A stretch of DNA of 64,000 nt from Lentzea guizhouensis (GTDB taxonomy: Bacteria > Actinomycetota > Actinomycetes > Mycobacteriales > Pseudonocardiaceae). The position numbers and the translations under genes are program-made. Where the stretch lies: contig NZ_CP016793.1 in NCBI RefSeq assembly GCF_001701025.1, positions 9,548,001 through 9,612,000 of the forward strand, given 5' to 3'. Shown piece by piece: positions 17,527 through 27,490 of the stretch. Within the stretch, counting starts at the first letter, position 1, and every line of letters begins with the position of its first letter. The notes beneath the pieces are model-generated. The model was not told the DNA's origin, made no database searches, and worked only from the letters and a program-made list of their open reading frames with translations.

Positions 17527-17907
17527 ATGGCCTGCCGGATCAGTGAACTGGTGCTCGAATGCCGCGACCCCGAACTGCTGGCGCGGTTCTGGTGCGAGGT
17601 GCTGAACTTCGTGGTGCTCGGCCGCGAGGACGACGGCAGCGTCGAGATCGGCCCGCGCGACGGGTTCGGCGGAGCCCAGCCGACGATCGTGTTCAGCCCC
17701 CACGACGAGCCGGTCAAGGCGAAGCCGCGGCTGCACATCGACGTCAACGCCACCGACCGCGACCAGGACGCCGAGCTCGAACGCCTGCTGGCCATCGGCG
17801 CCCGGCCGGCGGACGTCGGTCAGACCGGCGAGGAGTCGTGGCACGTGCTCGCCGATCCGGAGGGCAACGAGTTCTGCTTGCTCAGGCGCCGTCTCGACCC
17901 GCTCTGA
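17527..17907 (+). CDS. VOC-family (glyoxalase-like) protein
   Basis: A 126-residue protein of the vicinal-oxygen-chelate fold in the common actinobacterial form: ISELVLECRDPELLARFWCE at the start, PRLHIDVNATD in the middle, and WHVLADPEGNEFCLL at the end. The usual metal ligands are only partly recognisable, so it may not be an enzyme. ATG 17527 gives the family length. Confidence 0.87.
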   Translation: MACRISELVLECRDPELLARFWCEVLNFVVLGREDDGSVEIGPRDGFGGAQPTIVFSPHDEPVKAKPRLHIDVNATDRDQDAELERLLAIGARPADVGQTGEESWHVLADPEGNEFCLLRRRLDPL

Positions 17908-17911
17908 CGAG

Positions 17912-18568
17912 CTACAGCGCCTTCAGCACGTCGAGGTCGACGCCGACGAGCGAGTCGCGGAAGATCCGCCGCTCCCCCGGCGGCACCTCGACGTCGCAGG
18001 GCACGACCAGCACGGTGCACCCGGCCGCCACCGCCGCCGTCACCCCGGTCGGCGAGTCCTCGATCGCCACGCACCGGGCCGCGTCCACGCCCAGCAGCCG
18101 CGCCGCCTTCAGGTACGGCTCCGGCAGCGGCTTGTTCAGGCCGTCCACCTCGTCGCCGCACACGGTCACGTCGAACAGGTCCCGCCCGATGGTGTCCAGC
18201 GCGACCTCGGTCAGGCCGCGCTCGGTGGACGTCACCAACGCCATCGGCACGCCCGACGCACGGACCGCCTTCAACGCCTCCTGAGCGCCGGGGCGCCACG
18301 GCAGTCCGGCGCGGAAGACCTCCTCGGTGCGGCGCAGGATCCACGCGGCACCGTCGGCCATGTCGGCCTCGGTGGGCTCGATGCCGACGTCGCCGAACAA
18401 CAGGCGCATCGTCGTGGGCACGTTGCTGCCGACCATGCGTTCGCGGGTCTCCTGCGACAGCACGCCGCCGAGCTTCTCGGCGTACTCGAAGAGCGGGATG
18501 TCCCACAGCTTCTCGGAGTCGAGCAGTGTGCCGTCCATGTCCCACAGCACGGCCTGCAAGTCAGACAT
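17912..18568 (-). CDS. HAD-family hydrolase (phosphatase/phosphoglucomutase-like)
   Basis: A 218-residue HAD enzyme. Motif I is LWDMDGTLLDSEKL with nucleophile D10. A helical cap (about 18-85) indicates subclass I. Motif II is MALVTST, and motifs III/IV are in LPEPYLKAARLLGVDAARCV and AIEDSPTGVTAAVAAG. This set suits phosphatases of small metabolites. ATG 18568 overlaps the end of metH by eight bases, so it is the second gene of the metH operon. Substrate unknown. Confidence 0.9.
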   Translation of the reverse strand: MSDLQAVLWDMDGTLLDSEKLWDIPLFEYAEKLGGVLSQETRERMVGSNVPTTMRLLFGDVGIEPTEADMADGAAWILRRTEEVFRAGLPWRPGAQEALKAVRASGVPMALVTSTERGLTEVALDTIGRDLFDVTVCGDEVDGLNKPLPEPYLKAARLLGVDAARCVAIEDSPTGVTAAVAAGCTVLVVPCDVEVPPGERRIFRDSLVGVDLDVLKAL

Positions 18569-21500
18569 TGAAGTACTTCGCCTCCGGGTGGTGCGCCACG
18601 AAGGCGTCGGTGGACTGTTCGGGGTGCAGCTGAAGCTCCTCGGACAGGGAGACCCCGATGCGTGCCGGATCGAGCAGGTCGACGACGCGCTCGCGGTCTT
18701 CCATCTCGGGGCAGGCGCCGTAGCCGAACGAGTACCGCGCGCCGCGGTAGCCGAGCTTGAAGTACTCCTCGACGTCCGCGGGGTCCTCCTGAGCCACTGA
18801 GCCGCCCGAAGGCCACACGAGCTCCTCGCGGACCCGCTTGTGCCAGTACTCGGCCAGCGCTTCGGTGAGCTGGACCCCCAGTCCGTGGACTTCCAGGTAC
18901 TCACGATACGCGTTCTTGCCGAACAGCTCGTTCGCGTAGTCGGCGATCGGCTGGCCCATCGTCACGAGGTGGAACGCGATCACGTCGACCTCACCGGACT
19001 CCCGCGGACGCCAGAAGTCGGCCAGGCACAGCCGCCGATCCCTTTTCTGGCGCGGAAAGCGGAACCGGAAGCGCTCGGGCGAGTCCGCGGCGGGCTCGGT
19101 CAGGACCACCAGGTCGTTGCCCTCGGACACGCACGGGAAGTAGCCGTAGACGACGGCGGCGTGGGCAAGAACACCTTCCGTGGCAAGCCGTTCCATCCAG
19201 TACCGCAGGCGAGGACGGCCCTCGGTCTCGACCAGCTCCTCATAGGTAGGGCCACTGCCGCGCGAGCCCTTGAGCCCCCACTGGCCCATGAACGTCGCGC
19301 GCTCGTCCAGCAGGGCCGAGTAGTCCGCGACCGGGATGCCCTTCACCACCCGGCTGCCCCAGAACGGCGGCACCGGGATCGGGTTGTCCGCGGCCACGTC
19401 CGACCGGCCGGACACGACTTCCTCTTCTCCGGCAACGGCTTTGCGAGCCGCGGCGATGCGCAGCGAACGCTCGCGGCGGGCCTTGCGCTCCGCGGCCTTG
19501 GCCTGGGCCTCCGGGTCCACCAGCGGAGCCTCGCCGCGCTTGGCGGCCATGATCGCGTCCATCAGGCGCAGGCCCTCGAAGGCGTCCCGCGCGTAGCGGA
19601 CATCGCCGAAGTACATCTCGGTCAGGTCGTTCTCGACGTACGCCCGCGTCAACGCCGCACCGCCCAGCAGCACGGGCCACCGCGCCGCCACGCCCCTGGA
19701 GTTCATCTCCTCCAGGTTCTCCTTCATGATCACGGTCGACTTCACCAGCAGGCCGGACATGCCGATGGCGTCCGCGCGGTGCTCCTCCGCGGCCTCCAGG
19801 ATCGTGTTGATCGGCTGCTTGATGCCGATGTTCACGACCTCGTAGCCGTTGTTGGACAGGATGATGTCGACGAGGTTCTTGCCGATGTCGTGCACGTCGC
19901 CCTTGACGGTCGCGAGCACGATGCGGCCCTTGCCACCGGCAGCGTCGTCCTCGGACCGTTCCATGTGCGGTTCGAGGTGGGCGACGGCCGTCTTCATCAC
20001 CTCGGCGGACTGCAGCACGAACGGCAGCTGCATCTGGCCTGAGCCGAAGAGCTCGCCGACGGTCTTCATGCCCGCGAGCAATGTGTCGTTGATGATCTGC
20101 AACGCCGGCCGCTGCTCCAGCGCGGCGTCGAGGTCGGCCTCGAGCCCGTTGCGCTCACCGTCGACGATCCGGCGCTCCAGCCGTTCGAACAACGGCAGCG
20201 CCGCCAGCTCCTCGGCGCGCGAGGCCGAGTTGGACTTCGTGGTGACGCCCTCGAAGAGCTCCATCAGCTTCTGCAGCGGGTCGTAGCCCTCGCGGCGGCG
20301 GTCGTAGACGAGGTCCAGCGCGACCGCGCGCTGCTCGTCGGGGATCCGCGCCATCGGCACGATCTTCGAGGCGTGCACGATCGCGGTGTCGAGGCCCGCC
20401 TGCACGCACTCGTGCAGGAACACCGAGTTCAGCACCTGGCGCGCGGCCGGGTTCAGTCCGAAGGAGACGTTCGACAGGCCCAGGGTCGTCTGCACGTCCG
20501 GGTAACGCCGCTTGAGCTCGCGGATCGCCTCGATCGTCTCGACGGCGTCGCGGCGGACCTCCTCCTGGCCGGTGGAGATCGGGAACGTCAGGCAGTCGAC
20601 GATGATGTCGTTGACCCGCATGCCCCAGTTGGTGGTCAGGTCCTCGATCAACCGGACGGCGACGCGGACCTTCCACTCGGCCGTGCGGGCCTGCCCCTCC
20701 TCGTCGATGCACAGCGCCACCACAGCCGACCCGTGCTCCGACGCCAGCCGCATGATCTTCTGGAACCGCGAGTCCGGGCCGTCGCCGTCCTCGTAGTTGA
20801 CCGAGTTGACGGCGCTGCGGCCACCGAGGCACTCCAGCCCCGCCTGCAGCACCGCGGGTTCGGTGGAGTCGAGCATGATCGGCAACGTCGACGCGGTGGC
20901 CAGCCGGGACGCCAGCGCGCGCATGTCCGCCTCGCCGTCACGGCCCACGTAGTCGATGCACAGGTCGATCAGGTGCGCGCCCTCGCGGGTCTGGTCGCGC
21001 GCGATCTCGATGCAGTCGTCCCACTTCCCGGCCAGCATCGCCTCGCGGAACGCCTTGGAGCCGTTGGCGTTCGTGCGCTCGCCGATCATCAGCACCGACG
21101 CGTCCTGCTTGAACGGGACGGCCTGGTACAAAGAGGACACACCGGGCTCCGGGCGCGACCGTCGCCGGGTGGGACCGAGATCTTTCACCGCCTCCGTGAC
21201 CTGACGGAGGTGTTCCGCGGTCGTGCCGCAGCAGCCGCCGACGAGCCTCGTGCCGAACTCGGTGACGAACCCGGCGAGCGCCTGGGCCAGCTCCTCCGGC
21301 GAGAGCGGGTAGACGGCGCCGTCCGGGCCGAGCTCGGGCAGACCGGCGTTGGGCATCACCGACAGCGGGATGCGGGCGTGCTTGGACAACGTGCGCAGGT
21401 GCTCGCTCATCTCGGCGGGACCGGTGGCGCAGTTGAGGCCGATGAGGTCGATGCCGAGAGGTTCCAGGGCGGTCAGCGCGGCGCCGATCTCCGAGCCCAG

Positions 21501-22109
21501 CAGCATCGTGCCGGTGGTCTCGACGGTGACCTGGGCGATGATCGGCACGACCCGGCCCTCCGCGGTCATCGCGCGCTTGGCGCCGATGACCGAGGCCTTG
21601 GTCTGCAGCAGGTCCTGCGAGGTCTCCACGATGATCGCGTCCACCCCGCCGGCCAGCAGGCCCCTGCACTGCTCCTGGTAGGCGTCGCGCAGGGTGGCGA
21701 ACGGCGCGTGGCCCAAGGTCGGCAGCTTGGTGCCGGGACCGACCGAGCCGAGCACGAACCGCGGCTGCTCAGGCGTGCTGTACTCGTCGGCGACCTCGCG
21801 GGCGAGCGCGGCACCGCGTTCGGACAGCCGGAAGATCTCGTCCGGGATGTCGTACTCGGCCAGGTTCGCGAGGTTCGCCCCGAAGGTGTTGGTCTCCACC
21901 GCGTCCACGCCGACGTCGAGATAACCGCGGTGGACGCTCTTCACGACGTCCGGCCGGGTGACGTTGAGGATCTCGTTGCACCCCTCCAGACCGGAGAAGT
22001 CGTCGAGGGAGAGGTCAGCCGCCTGGAGCATCGTGCCCATGGCGCCGTCGGCGACCACAACCCGGTTCACCAGCGCTTCCAGGAACGGCGAGGATCCGCG
22101 ATCAGGCAT
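18561..22109 (-). CDS. metH: Cobalamin-dependent methionine synthase MetH
   Basis: A 1182-residue enzyme that moves a methyl group from methyltetrahydrofolate via cobalamin to homocysteine. Domains in order: the homocysteine-binding barrel with its zinc cysteines (last two in VGGCCGTT, about 290-300); the pterin-binding barrel (MIGERTNANGSKAF onward, about 345-600); the cobalamin cap and Rossmann domain with VKGDVHDIGKNLVDIILSNN, whose DxHxxG histidine ligates cobalt; and the C-terminal SAM-dependent reactivation domain. The length is normal. An HAD hydrolase gene follows in the operon. Confidence 0.97.
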   Translation of the reverse strand: MPDRGSSPFLEALVNRVVVADGAMGTMLQAADLSLDDFSGLEGCNEILNVTRPDVVKSVHRGYLDVGVDAVETNTFGANLANLAEYDIPDEIFRLSERGAALAREVADEYSTPEQPRFVLGSVGPGTKLPTLGHAPFATLRDAYQEQCRGLLAGGVDAIIVETSQDLLQTKASVIGAKRAMTAEGRVVPIIAQVTVETTGTMLLGSEIGAALTALEPLGIDLIGLNCATGPAEMSEHLRTLSKHARIPLSVMPNAGLPELGPDGAVYPLSPEELAQALAGFVTEFGTRLVGGCCGTTAEHLRQVTEAVKDLGPTRRRSRPEPGVSSLYQAVPFKQDASVLMIGERTNANGSKAFREAMLAGKWDDCIEIARDQTREGAHLIDLCIDYVGRDGEADMRALASRLATASTLPIMLDSTEPAVLQAGLECLGGRSAVNSVNYEDGDGPDSRFQKIMRLASEHGSAVVALCIDEEGQARTAEWKVRVAVRLIEDLTTNWGMRVNDIIVDCLTFPISTGQEEVRRDAVETIEAIRELKRRYPDVQTTLGLSNVSFGLNPAARQVLNSVFLHECVQAGLDTAIVHASKIVPMARIPDEQRAVALDLVYDRRREGYDPLQKLMELFEGVTTKSNSASRAEELAALPLFERLERRIVDGERNGLEADLDAALEQRPALQIINDTLLAGMKTVGELFGSGQMQLPFVLQSAEVMKTAVAHLEPHMERSEDDAAGGKGRIVLATVKGDVHDIGKNLVDIILSNNGYEVVNIGIKQPINTILEAAEEHRADAIGMSGLLVKSTVIMKENLEEMNSRGVAARWPVLLGGAALTRAYVENDLTEMYFGDVRYARDAFEGLRLMDAIMAAKRGEAPLVDPEAQAKAAERKARRERSLRIAAARKAVAGEEEVVSGRSDVAADNPIPVPPFWGSRVVKGIPVADYSALLDERATFMGQWGLKGSRGSGPTYEELVETEGRPRLRYWMERLATEGVLAHAAVVYGYFPCVSEGNDLVVLTEPAADSPERFRFRFPRQKRDRRLCLADFWRPRESGEVDVIAFHLVTMGQPIADYANELFGKNAYREYLEVHGLGVQLTEALAEYWHKRVREELVWPSGGSVAQEDPADVEEYFKLGYRGARYSFGYGACPEMEDRERVVDLLDPARIGVSLSEELQLHPEQSTDAFVAHHPEAKYFNV

Positions 22110-22157
22110 GGGCCAAGCCTACGGTGAGAAGGATGGGGAAGGCCGTAGTCTGGCGCC

Positions 22158-23063
22158 GTGAACGATCCGTCCCAGGAATCCCCGACCCCGTCGAACACGC
22201 GCAAACCGCTCACGAGCCCGATCATGGTCTGCGCCTTCGAAGGCTGGAACGACGCGGGCGATGCCGCGAGCACCGCCGTCGAGCACCTGCAACTCACCTG
22301 GGACGCCACCCCGCTCGCCGAGATCGACCCCGACGACTACTACGACTTCCAGGTGACCCGGCCCACGGTCCGGATGGTGGACGGTGTCACCCGGAGGGTC
22401 GACTGGCCGACGACTCGGCTCTCGGTGTGCCGGCCTCCCGGCTCCCCCGTCGACGTGATCCTCGTGCACGGCATCGAGCCGAACATGAGGTGGCGCAAGT
22501 TCGCGGGCGAGCTGCTCGGCCACATCGAGGCTCTCGGGGTGACGACCGTGGTGACCCTCGGCGCGTTGCTCATGGACACGCCGCACACCCGCCCGGTGCC
22601 CGTCACCGGCACGGCCTACGACGCGGACGCCGCCGAGAAGTTCGGCCTGGAGCACTCGAAGTACGAGGGCCCGACCGGCATCGTCGGCGTGTTCCAGGAC
22701 GCGTGCGTGCAGGCGGGCATCCCGGCGATCTCCTTCTGGGCCGCCGTCCCGCACTACGTCTCGCAGCCGCCCTCCCCGAAGGCCACGCTCGCGCTGCTGC
22801 ACCGGGTGGAGGAGGTCCTCGACATCGAGGTCCCGCTCGGCGCGCTGCCCGAGCAGGCCGAGGAGTGGGAGCGCACGGTCACCGAGATGGCCGACGAGGA
22901 CGAGGACGTGCGCAACTACGTGCGCGCGCTGGAGGAACGCGGTGACGCGGCCATCCAGATCACCGAGGCCTCCGGCGACGACATCGCGGCGGAGTTCGAG
23001 CGGTACCTGCGACGGCGCGGGCGCGGGCCCGGCTGGCCGTCGACCGGTCCTCGCCAGAGCTGA
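22158..23063 (+). CDS. PAC2 (proteasome assembly chaperone-like) family protein
   Basis: A 301-residue member of the PAC2 family, equivalent to Rv2125. Typical segments are MVCAFEGWNDAGDAASTAVE near the start, VHGIEPNMRWRKFAGELL, VVTLGALLMDTPHTRPVPVTG, and GIVGVFQDACVQAGIPAISF. Despite the name, its role in bacteria is not settled. TAGTCT lies six bases before the GTG start, so the mRNA is probably leaderless. It is divergent from metH with a 48-base gap. A U-tract terminator follows. Confidence 0.92.
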   Translation: MNDPSQESPTPSNTRKPLTSPIMVCAFEGWNDAGDAASTAVEHLQLTWDATPLAEIDPDDYYDFQVTRPTVRMVDGVTRRVDWPTTRLSVCRPPGSPVDVILVHGIEPNMRWRKFAGELLGHIEALGVTTVVTLGALLMDTPHTRPVPVTGTAYDADAAEKFGLEHSKYEGPTGIVGVFQDACVQAGIPAISFWAAVPHYVSQPPSPKATLALLHRVEEVLDIEVPLGALPEQAEEWERTVTEMADEDEDVRNYVRALEERGDAAIQITEASGDDIAAEFERYLRRRGRGPGWPSTGPRQS

Positions 23064-23076
23064 GGGCGTCAGGACG

Positions 23077-23109
23077 AATCCCCGTGGGCACCTGCCCGCG
23101 GGGATTTTT
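23077..23109 (+). terminator. Rho-independent terminator after the PAC2 gene
   Basis: A 14-bp stem (one G-U pair) with a two-base loop is followed by TTTT. This is a classical intrinsic terminator, which is rare in so GC-rich a genome. Confidence 0.9.
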
Positions 23110-23182
23110 CGACCCGGTGATCTCCGCTGAAAATCACTTAGCTCCAGCAACCATCGCCGCCACTCCCCCACTAGGGTGAGCG

Positions 23183-24355
23183 GTGGAGGTGTCCGTGGGA
23201 CGGTTGGCACGCGCCGGGTTGTACGCGGGCGCGGTGATCGGGCCGTTCGGCGGCGCCGTCACCACGTCGATCCTGCCGGAGATCGGGGACGGCTTCGGCC
23301 GGTCACCCGGTGCGGCGGCCTCGACGCTGACCTACTACCTCGTGCCGTTCGCGGTGCTGATGCTCGTCTCCGGCACGCTCGCGCAGCGCTGGGGTCCACA
23401 ACGGACGGTCCGGGTCGCCTACGTGGCCTACGCGGTCACGTCGCTGCTGGCCGCGTCCGCGTGGACGTTCGAGGTGCTGCTGGCCTCGCGGGTGTTGCAG
23501 GGCGCGGCGAACTCGTTCACCACGCCGGTGCTGCTGGCCGTGATCGCCGCCTCGACCCCGAAGGAGAAGCTCGGGCGCGCGCTGGGGCTCTTCGGGTCGA
23601 TGCAGGCGGCCGGGCAGACCTCGGCGCCGCTCGTGGGCGGGCTCACCGCGGAGATCGACTGGCGGCTGGCGTTCGTGGTGATCGCGGTGGTGGCGGCCGG
23701 GCTCGCGGTGCTGGGCGTGCCGCAGACCGACGCCGAGCCGGAGCGCGACGCGAGCCTGCGCAGCGCGTTCGTGCCGAGCACGCTGCGGCCGGCGCTCATC
23801 GCGTTCGTCGGCTGGGGCTGTCTGGGCGGGCTGTCGTTCCTGGTGGCGTTCCGGCTGGACGACGTGTTCGGCCTGAGTGCCGGTGAACGCGGGCTGCTGC
23901 TCACCGGCTTCGGCATCGTCGGGTTCCTGACCGCCCGGCACATCGGCAAGGCCATCGACCGGTTCGGCGCCACGACCACCGTCGTCATCGGCGCGACGCT
24001 CGGGGGCGGCCTGATCGCGGCGGCGGGCACGACGCCGTTCGCGGCGGTGGTGGTCATCGCGTGGGCGCTGACCGGTGCGGCGGCGCAGGGTGTGCTGGTG
24101 AGCATCAACGCGTTGGTGCTGCGGAGCGACAACGCCAACAGGGGCGGCAGCGTCAGTGTCGTGCAGTCACTGCGCTTCATGGGCGCCGCCGCGGCCCCGT
24201 TGGCGTTCGTCCCGCTCTACCAGGCGCATCCGCTCGCGGGCTTCCTCGTGCCCGCCGGGCTGCTGGTCGTCGTGCCCGCGGTCGTCACGTGGTCAGGTCG
24301 CGGCGCCGGAAGCCGGCGAACCCCGCAGCCAGGAGCACCACCGCCACCCCGGTGA
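23183..24355 (+). CDS. MFS transporter
   Basis: A 390-residue protein with 10-12 hydrophobic helices. Major-facilitator motif A is partly kept in GTLAQRWGPQRTVR after helix two and in KAIDRFGATTT between the halves. The pattern resembles small-molecule or drug exporters of the DHA1 type. GTG 23183 has a TAGGGT hexamer five bases upstream (possibly leaderless). GTG 23195, with GGAGG before it, is an alternative start in the same frame. The last 71 bases overlap the convergent ABC permease gene. Substrate unknown. Confidence 0.88.
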   Translation: MEVSVGRLARAGLYAGAVIGPFGGAVTTSILPEIGDGFGRSPGAAASTLTYYLVPFAVLMLVSGTLAQRWGPQRTVRVAYVAYAVTSLLAASAWTFEVLLASRVLQGAANSFTTPVLLAVIAASTPKEKLGRALGLFGSMQAAGQTSAPLVGGLTAEIDWRLAFVVIAVVAAGLAVLGVPQTDAEPERDASLRSAFVPSTLRPALIAFVGWGCLGGLSFLVAFRLDDVFGLSAGERGLLLTGFGIVGFLTARHIGKAIDRFGATTTVVIGATLGGGLIAAAGTTPFAAVVVIAWALTGAAAQGVLVSINALVLRSDNANRGGSVSVVQSLRFMGAAAAPLAFVPLYQAHPLAGFLVPAGLLVVVPAVVTWSGRGAGSRRTPQPGAPPPPR

Positions 24356-25868
24356 GCCACGCCAGCGGCCCGAAGGTGATGTCCGGGTACTTCGGGACGT
24401 GCGTGAACGGCGCCAGGTCGATCACCCACTGGTCGAGCTGCAGCGCCGGGCCGAGCAGCGTGACCACCAGCGACACCGACACCACCGCCCAGCTCACGCC
24501 CGTGAGCTGCGGGAACAGCCCGAACAACGCCAGCGCCACCCCCGCGACCACCCAGGCAGCCGGGAGCTGGACCAGCGCGGTGCCGACCATGCGCGGCAGC
24601 ACGCCGCCGAGGTCGTCGGTCTGCACCCCGTAGACCAGCCCGAGCCCGAGTCCGGCCGCGGCCAGCACGACCGCGCCGCCGGCCAGGGCGAACACCGCGT
24701 GCGAGGCGACCCAGCCCCAGCGCGACACCGGGGTCGCGAGCAGCGGTTCCGCCCGGAAGGAGGTCTCCTCCGAGCGCAGCCGCAGCACCGCCTGGACCAG
24801 GTAGATCGACGTGATCAGGCCGAGCAGCTGGGTGACGGTCGCGAAGAACGCGTCCACCATCGCGTCGGCGCCACCGATCGTCTGCACGATCTGCCCGAGC
24901 GCCGGGTTGTCCTGCACCATCTGCCCGACCGCCTGCGCGACGCTGCCGTAGATCACGCCCACGCCGAACAACGCGATCGACCAGCCGATCAGCGAGCCCT
25001 TCTGCAGCCGCCAGGCCAGGCCGAACGGGGTGCCGATCGTGCCGTGCGCCGGGCCGAGCCGGGCGGGCAGCAGGCCGAGACCGACGTCGCGACGCGTCAC
25101 GATGTAGCTCGACAGGCCGATGAGCAGGGCGAACGCCGTCAACGGCAGCAGCAGCACCCAGAACCGGTCGTCGCCGAACGACCGGACGTGCTCGGTCCAG
25201 CCGATCGGCGAGAGCCAGGTCAACCACTGCGGGCCCGACTCCCCCGCCGCGTCGCCCGCCGCGCGAAACAGGTAGGTCACACCGAGGAAGCCGCCCGCGA
25301 CCGCGTTCGACACGCGCGAGTTCTCCGACAGCTGCGCGGTCAGCGCGCTGACACCGGTGAACACCAGGCCCACCGAAGCCGTGGACAGGCCGAACGCGAA
25401 CGCGCCCGCCGCGTCGAGGTCCTTGCCGATCAACGCCAGCGCCTGCAGGAGCCCGATCAGCAGGCTCGTGCCGCCCGCGACGAGTACCGCGGCGGCCAGC
25501 GGCGCGTGCCGTCCGACGACCGTGGCGGCGATCAGCTCCGTACGGCCCGCTTCTTCTTCTGCGCGCGTGTGGCGGGTGACGACCAGCATGGCCATGATCG
25601 CGATGAACAGGCCGGAGAAGACGCCCCAGCGCCACACGACCAGGCCGCCGAGCGACGACCAGTCGTGCAGCGGGCCGAGCATGGCGAGGAACGCGGAGTT
25701 GGCGTTCGCGGTGACGCCGAGCAGCGCCCGCGACTCCGGCGAGGAGTACAGCTCCTCCAGCGCGGTCGTCGTGGAGTAGGTGACGCCGACCAGGAACAAC
25801 ACCCAGATCGGGAGCAGGATCCGGTCGCGGCGCAGCGCCAGCCGGACGAGGTGCCGGGTACCGATCAT
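24285..25868 (-). CDS. ABC transporter permease (exporter)
   Basis: A 527-residue permease with about twelve transmembrane helices arranged as two similar halves, as in actinobacterial anthracycline/tetronasin-type exporters. ATG 25868 overlaps the ATPase stop (ATGA); the longer open frame upstream merely runs antiparallel through the ATPase gene. The start [20 protein letters not shown] is typical. It works with the ATPase encoded just upstream. Confidence 0.9.
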   Translation of the reverse strand: MIGTRHLVRLALRRDRILLPIWVLFLVGVTYSTTTALEELYSSPESRALLGVTANANSAFLAMLGPLHDWSSLGGLVVWRWGVFSGLFIAIMAMLVVTRHTRAEEEAGRTELIAATVVGRHAPLAAAVLVAGGTSLLIGLLQALALIGKDLDAAGAFAFGLSTASVGLVFTGVSALTAQLSENSRVSNAVAGGFLGVTYLFRAAGDAAGESGPQWLTWLSPIGWTEHVRSFGDDRFWVLLLPLTAFALLIGLSSYIVTRRDVGLGLLPARLGPAHGTIGTPFGLAWRLQKGSLIGWSIALFGVGVIYGSVAQAVGQMVQDNPALGQIVQTIGGADAMVDAFFATVTQLLGLITSIYLVQAVLRLRSEETSFRAEPLLATPVSRWGWVASHAVFALAGGAVVLAAAGLGLGLVYGVQTDDLGGVLPRMVGTALVQLPAAWVVAGVALALFGLFPQLTGVSWAVVSVSLVVTLLGPALQLDQWVIDLAPFTHVPKYPDITFGPLAWLTGVAVVLLAAGFAGFRRRDLTT

Positions 25869-26752
25869 TTCGCGTCCTCGTAGTGGCGCAGGAACAGCTC
25901 CTCCAGCGTCGGCGGTTGCGAGGTGAGCGTCCGCACGCCGGTGGACACGAGCTGCTTGAGGACGAGGTCGAGCTTGTCCGAGTCGACCTCGAAGCGGACC
26001 CGGTTGCCCTCGGCGACCAGGTCGTGGACGCCGTCGAGGTTCGCGAGCCCGTTGGGCGGGGCGGCGAGCTCGGCGGAGATCGAGGTGCGGGTCAGGTGCC
26101 GCAGGTCGGCGAGCGTGCCGGTCTCGACGATGTGCCCGTTGCGGATGATGCTGACCCGGTCGCACAGCGCCTCGACCTCGGCGAGGATGTGGCTGGACAG
26201 CAGCACGGTGCGGCCGCGCGCGCGTTCGTCGTTGATGCAGTCCTGGAAGACGGCCTCCATCAACGGGTCGAGGCCCGAGGTCGGCTCGTCGAGGATCAGC
26301 AGCTCGACGTCGCTCGACAGGGCGGCGACCAGTGCGACCTTCTGCCGGTTGCCCTTGGAGTAGGTGCGGCCCTTCTTGCGCGGGTCCAGTTCGAAGCGCT
26401 CCAGGAGCTCGGCGCGGCGGGCCTTGTCCAGGCCTCCGCGCAGGCGTCCGAGCAGGTCGATGACCTCGCCACCGGTCAGGTTGGGCCAGAGGTTCACGTC
26501 GCCGGGGACGTAGGCGAGGCGGCGGTGCAGGGACGCGGTGTCCTTCCACGGGTCGCCGCCGAGCAGCCGTGCGGTGCCGGAGTCGGCGCGCAGCAGGCCG
26601 AGCAGGATCCGGATCGTCGTCGACTTGCCCGCGCCGTTGGGCCCGAGGAAGCCGTGCACCTCACCGGTCTGGACGTCCAGGTTCAGGTCGTCCAGTGCAC
26701 GCGTCGGGCCGAAGGTCTTCACCAGGCCCGACACGGATATCGCAGATGTCAT
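25865..26752 (-). CDS. ABC transporter ATP-binding protein (DrrA-like)
   Basis: A 295-residue ATPase. It has Walker [11 protein letters not shown] (about 38-47), the Q-loop region, the signature [11 protein letters not shown] (about 134-144), Walker [13 protein letters not shown], and a C-terminal DrrA-like extension of about 75 residues. It energises the permease encoded in the same operon. The divergent GbsR/MarR-type regulator and an inverted repeat in the shared promoter region suggest repression relieved by a toxic ligand. Confidence 0.95.
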   Translation of the reverse strand: MTSAISVSGLVKTFGPTRALDDLNLDVQTGEVHGFLGPNGAGKSTTIRILLGLLRADSGTARLLGGDPWKDTASLHRRLAYVPGDVNLWPNLTGGEVIDLLGRLRGGLDKARRAELLERFELDPRKKGRTYSKGNRQKVALVAALSSDVELLILDEPTSGLDPLMEAVFQDCINDERARGRTVLLSSHILAEVEALCDRVSIIRNGHIVETGTLADLRHLTRTSISAELAAPPNGLANLDGVHDLVAEGNRVRFEVDSDKLDLVLKQLVSTGVRTLTSQPPTLEELFLRHYEDAK

Positions 26753-26772
26753 GGCCGGTAAGCTACGCTTGT

Positions 26773-26788
26773 TTCACAACTTCGTGAA
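26773..26788. promoter_or_regulatory. Putative operator between the ABC exporter and its regulator
   Basis: TTCAC and GTGAA are exact inverted half-sites six bases apart, in the AT-rich gap between the divergent ATPase and regulator genes. Probably bound by the GbsR/MarR-type regulator. Confidence 0.45.
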
Positions 26789-26835
26789 GTCCGTAAATTT
26801 TGCCCGATCGGCTGACGGAAGGGGATGATGCCGCA

Positions 26836-27333
26836 GTGACCAGGGTGACCCAGCGTGACCAGCAGGCGGTGAGCCAGTTCGTCGAACGGTTCGGCGCGAT
26901 CCTGTCGGACACGGGCATGGCCCGCATGCCGGCGCGCATACTCGCGGCGTTGCTCACGACGGACTCCGGCAAGCTCACCTCGGCCGAGATCGCCGACCTG
27001 CTGCAGATCAGCCCGGCGGCGGTGTCGGGCGCGGTGCGCTACCTGACCCAGGTCCGGATCGTGAGCCGCGAACGGGAACCCGGCTCGCGCCGCGACGTGT
27101 ACCGGATGCGCGACGACGTCTGGTACGAGGCGACGTTCCGCAAGGACCAGATGCTCGGGATGATCGACGAGGTGCTGAGCGAGGGCGTCGCGGCGCTCGG
27201 GCCGGACACCGACGCCGGGTCCCGGCTGGACGAGACGCGCGAGTTCTTCCGGTTCTGCCACAGCGAGCTCGGGTCGATGCTGGAGCGGTGGAAGGTGCAC
27301 CGGGAGAAGTGGATCGCCGGGCGCGAGTCCTGA
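26836..27333 (+). CDS. GbsR/MarR-type transcriptional regulator
   Basis: A 165-residue winged-helix protein. Conserved blocks include FGAILSDTGMARMPARILAAL, SAEIADLLQISPAAVSGAVR with the recognition helix, and the wing SREREPGSRRDVYRM. A C-terminal helical half provides dimerisation. This matches regulators commonly found beside ABC exporters. GTG 26836 with AGGGGA upstream is preferred over the TTG at 26800. It probably represses the divergent ABC operon. Confidence 0.88.
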   Translation: MTRVTQRDQQAVSQFVERFGAILSDTGMARMPARILAALLTTDSGKLTSAEIADLLQISPAAVSGAVRYLTQVRIVSREREPGSRRDVYRMRDDVWYEATFRKDQMLGMIDEVLSEGVAALGPDTDAGSRLDETREFFRFCHSELGSMLERWKVHREKWIAGRES

Positions 27334-27349
27334 CGCATATGGTTGTCGG

Positions 27350-27385
27350 GTGCCGTTCGTGAGCATTCCGCACTTCCACATCTGA
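27350..27385 (+). CDS. Possible leader peptide upstream of the rRNA methyltransferase gene
   Basis: A GTG-initiated 11-codon frame reading (M)PFVSIPHFHI ends 12 bases before a hairpin and 105 bases before an rlmA-like gene. Leader peptides that stall ribosomes in the presence of macrolides often precede rRNA methylase genes. There is no strong ribosome site, so the reading is speculative. Confidence 0.25.
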   Translation: MPFVSIPHFHI

Positions 27386-27397
27386 GTGGAGGACACC

Positions 27398-27428
27398 GAG
27401 GGCGAGGCCGGTTGACGGCTTCGTCCTC
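27398..27428 (+). promoter_or_regulatory. Possible attenuator hairpin upstream of the rRNA methyltransferase gene
   Basis: A 13-bp stem (two G-U pairs) with loop GTTGA lies between the short frame at 27350 and the methyltransferase start. It is a candidate attenuator or terminator. No direct evidence beyond pairing. Confidence 0.35.
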
Positions 27429-27490
27429 CTCGTCGTCCCGTCCCTCAGTCGTGCGAGGAGCTGCTCGCGTTGTTGTCCCCTGCTCTGGAA

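Noticed and set aside
24285..26549. A 754-residue version of the ABC permease
   Set aside because: The extra 227 residues lie within the ATPase gene in another frame. The ATG at 25868 overlapping the ATPase stop gives the normal permease.
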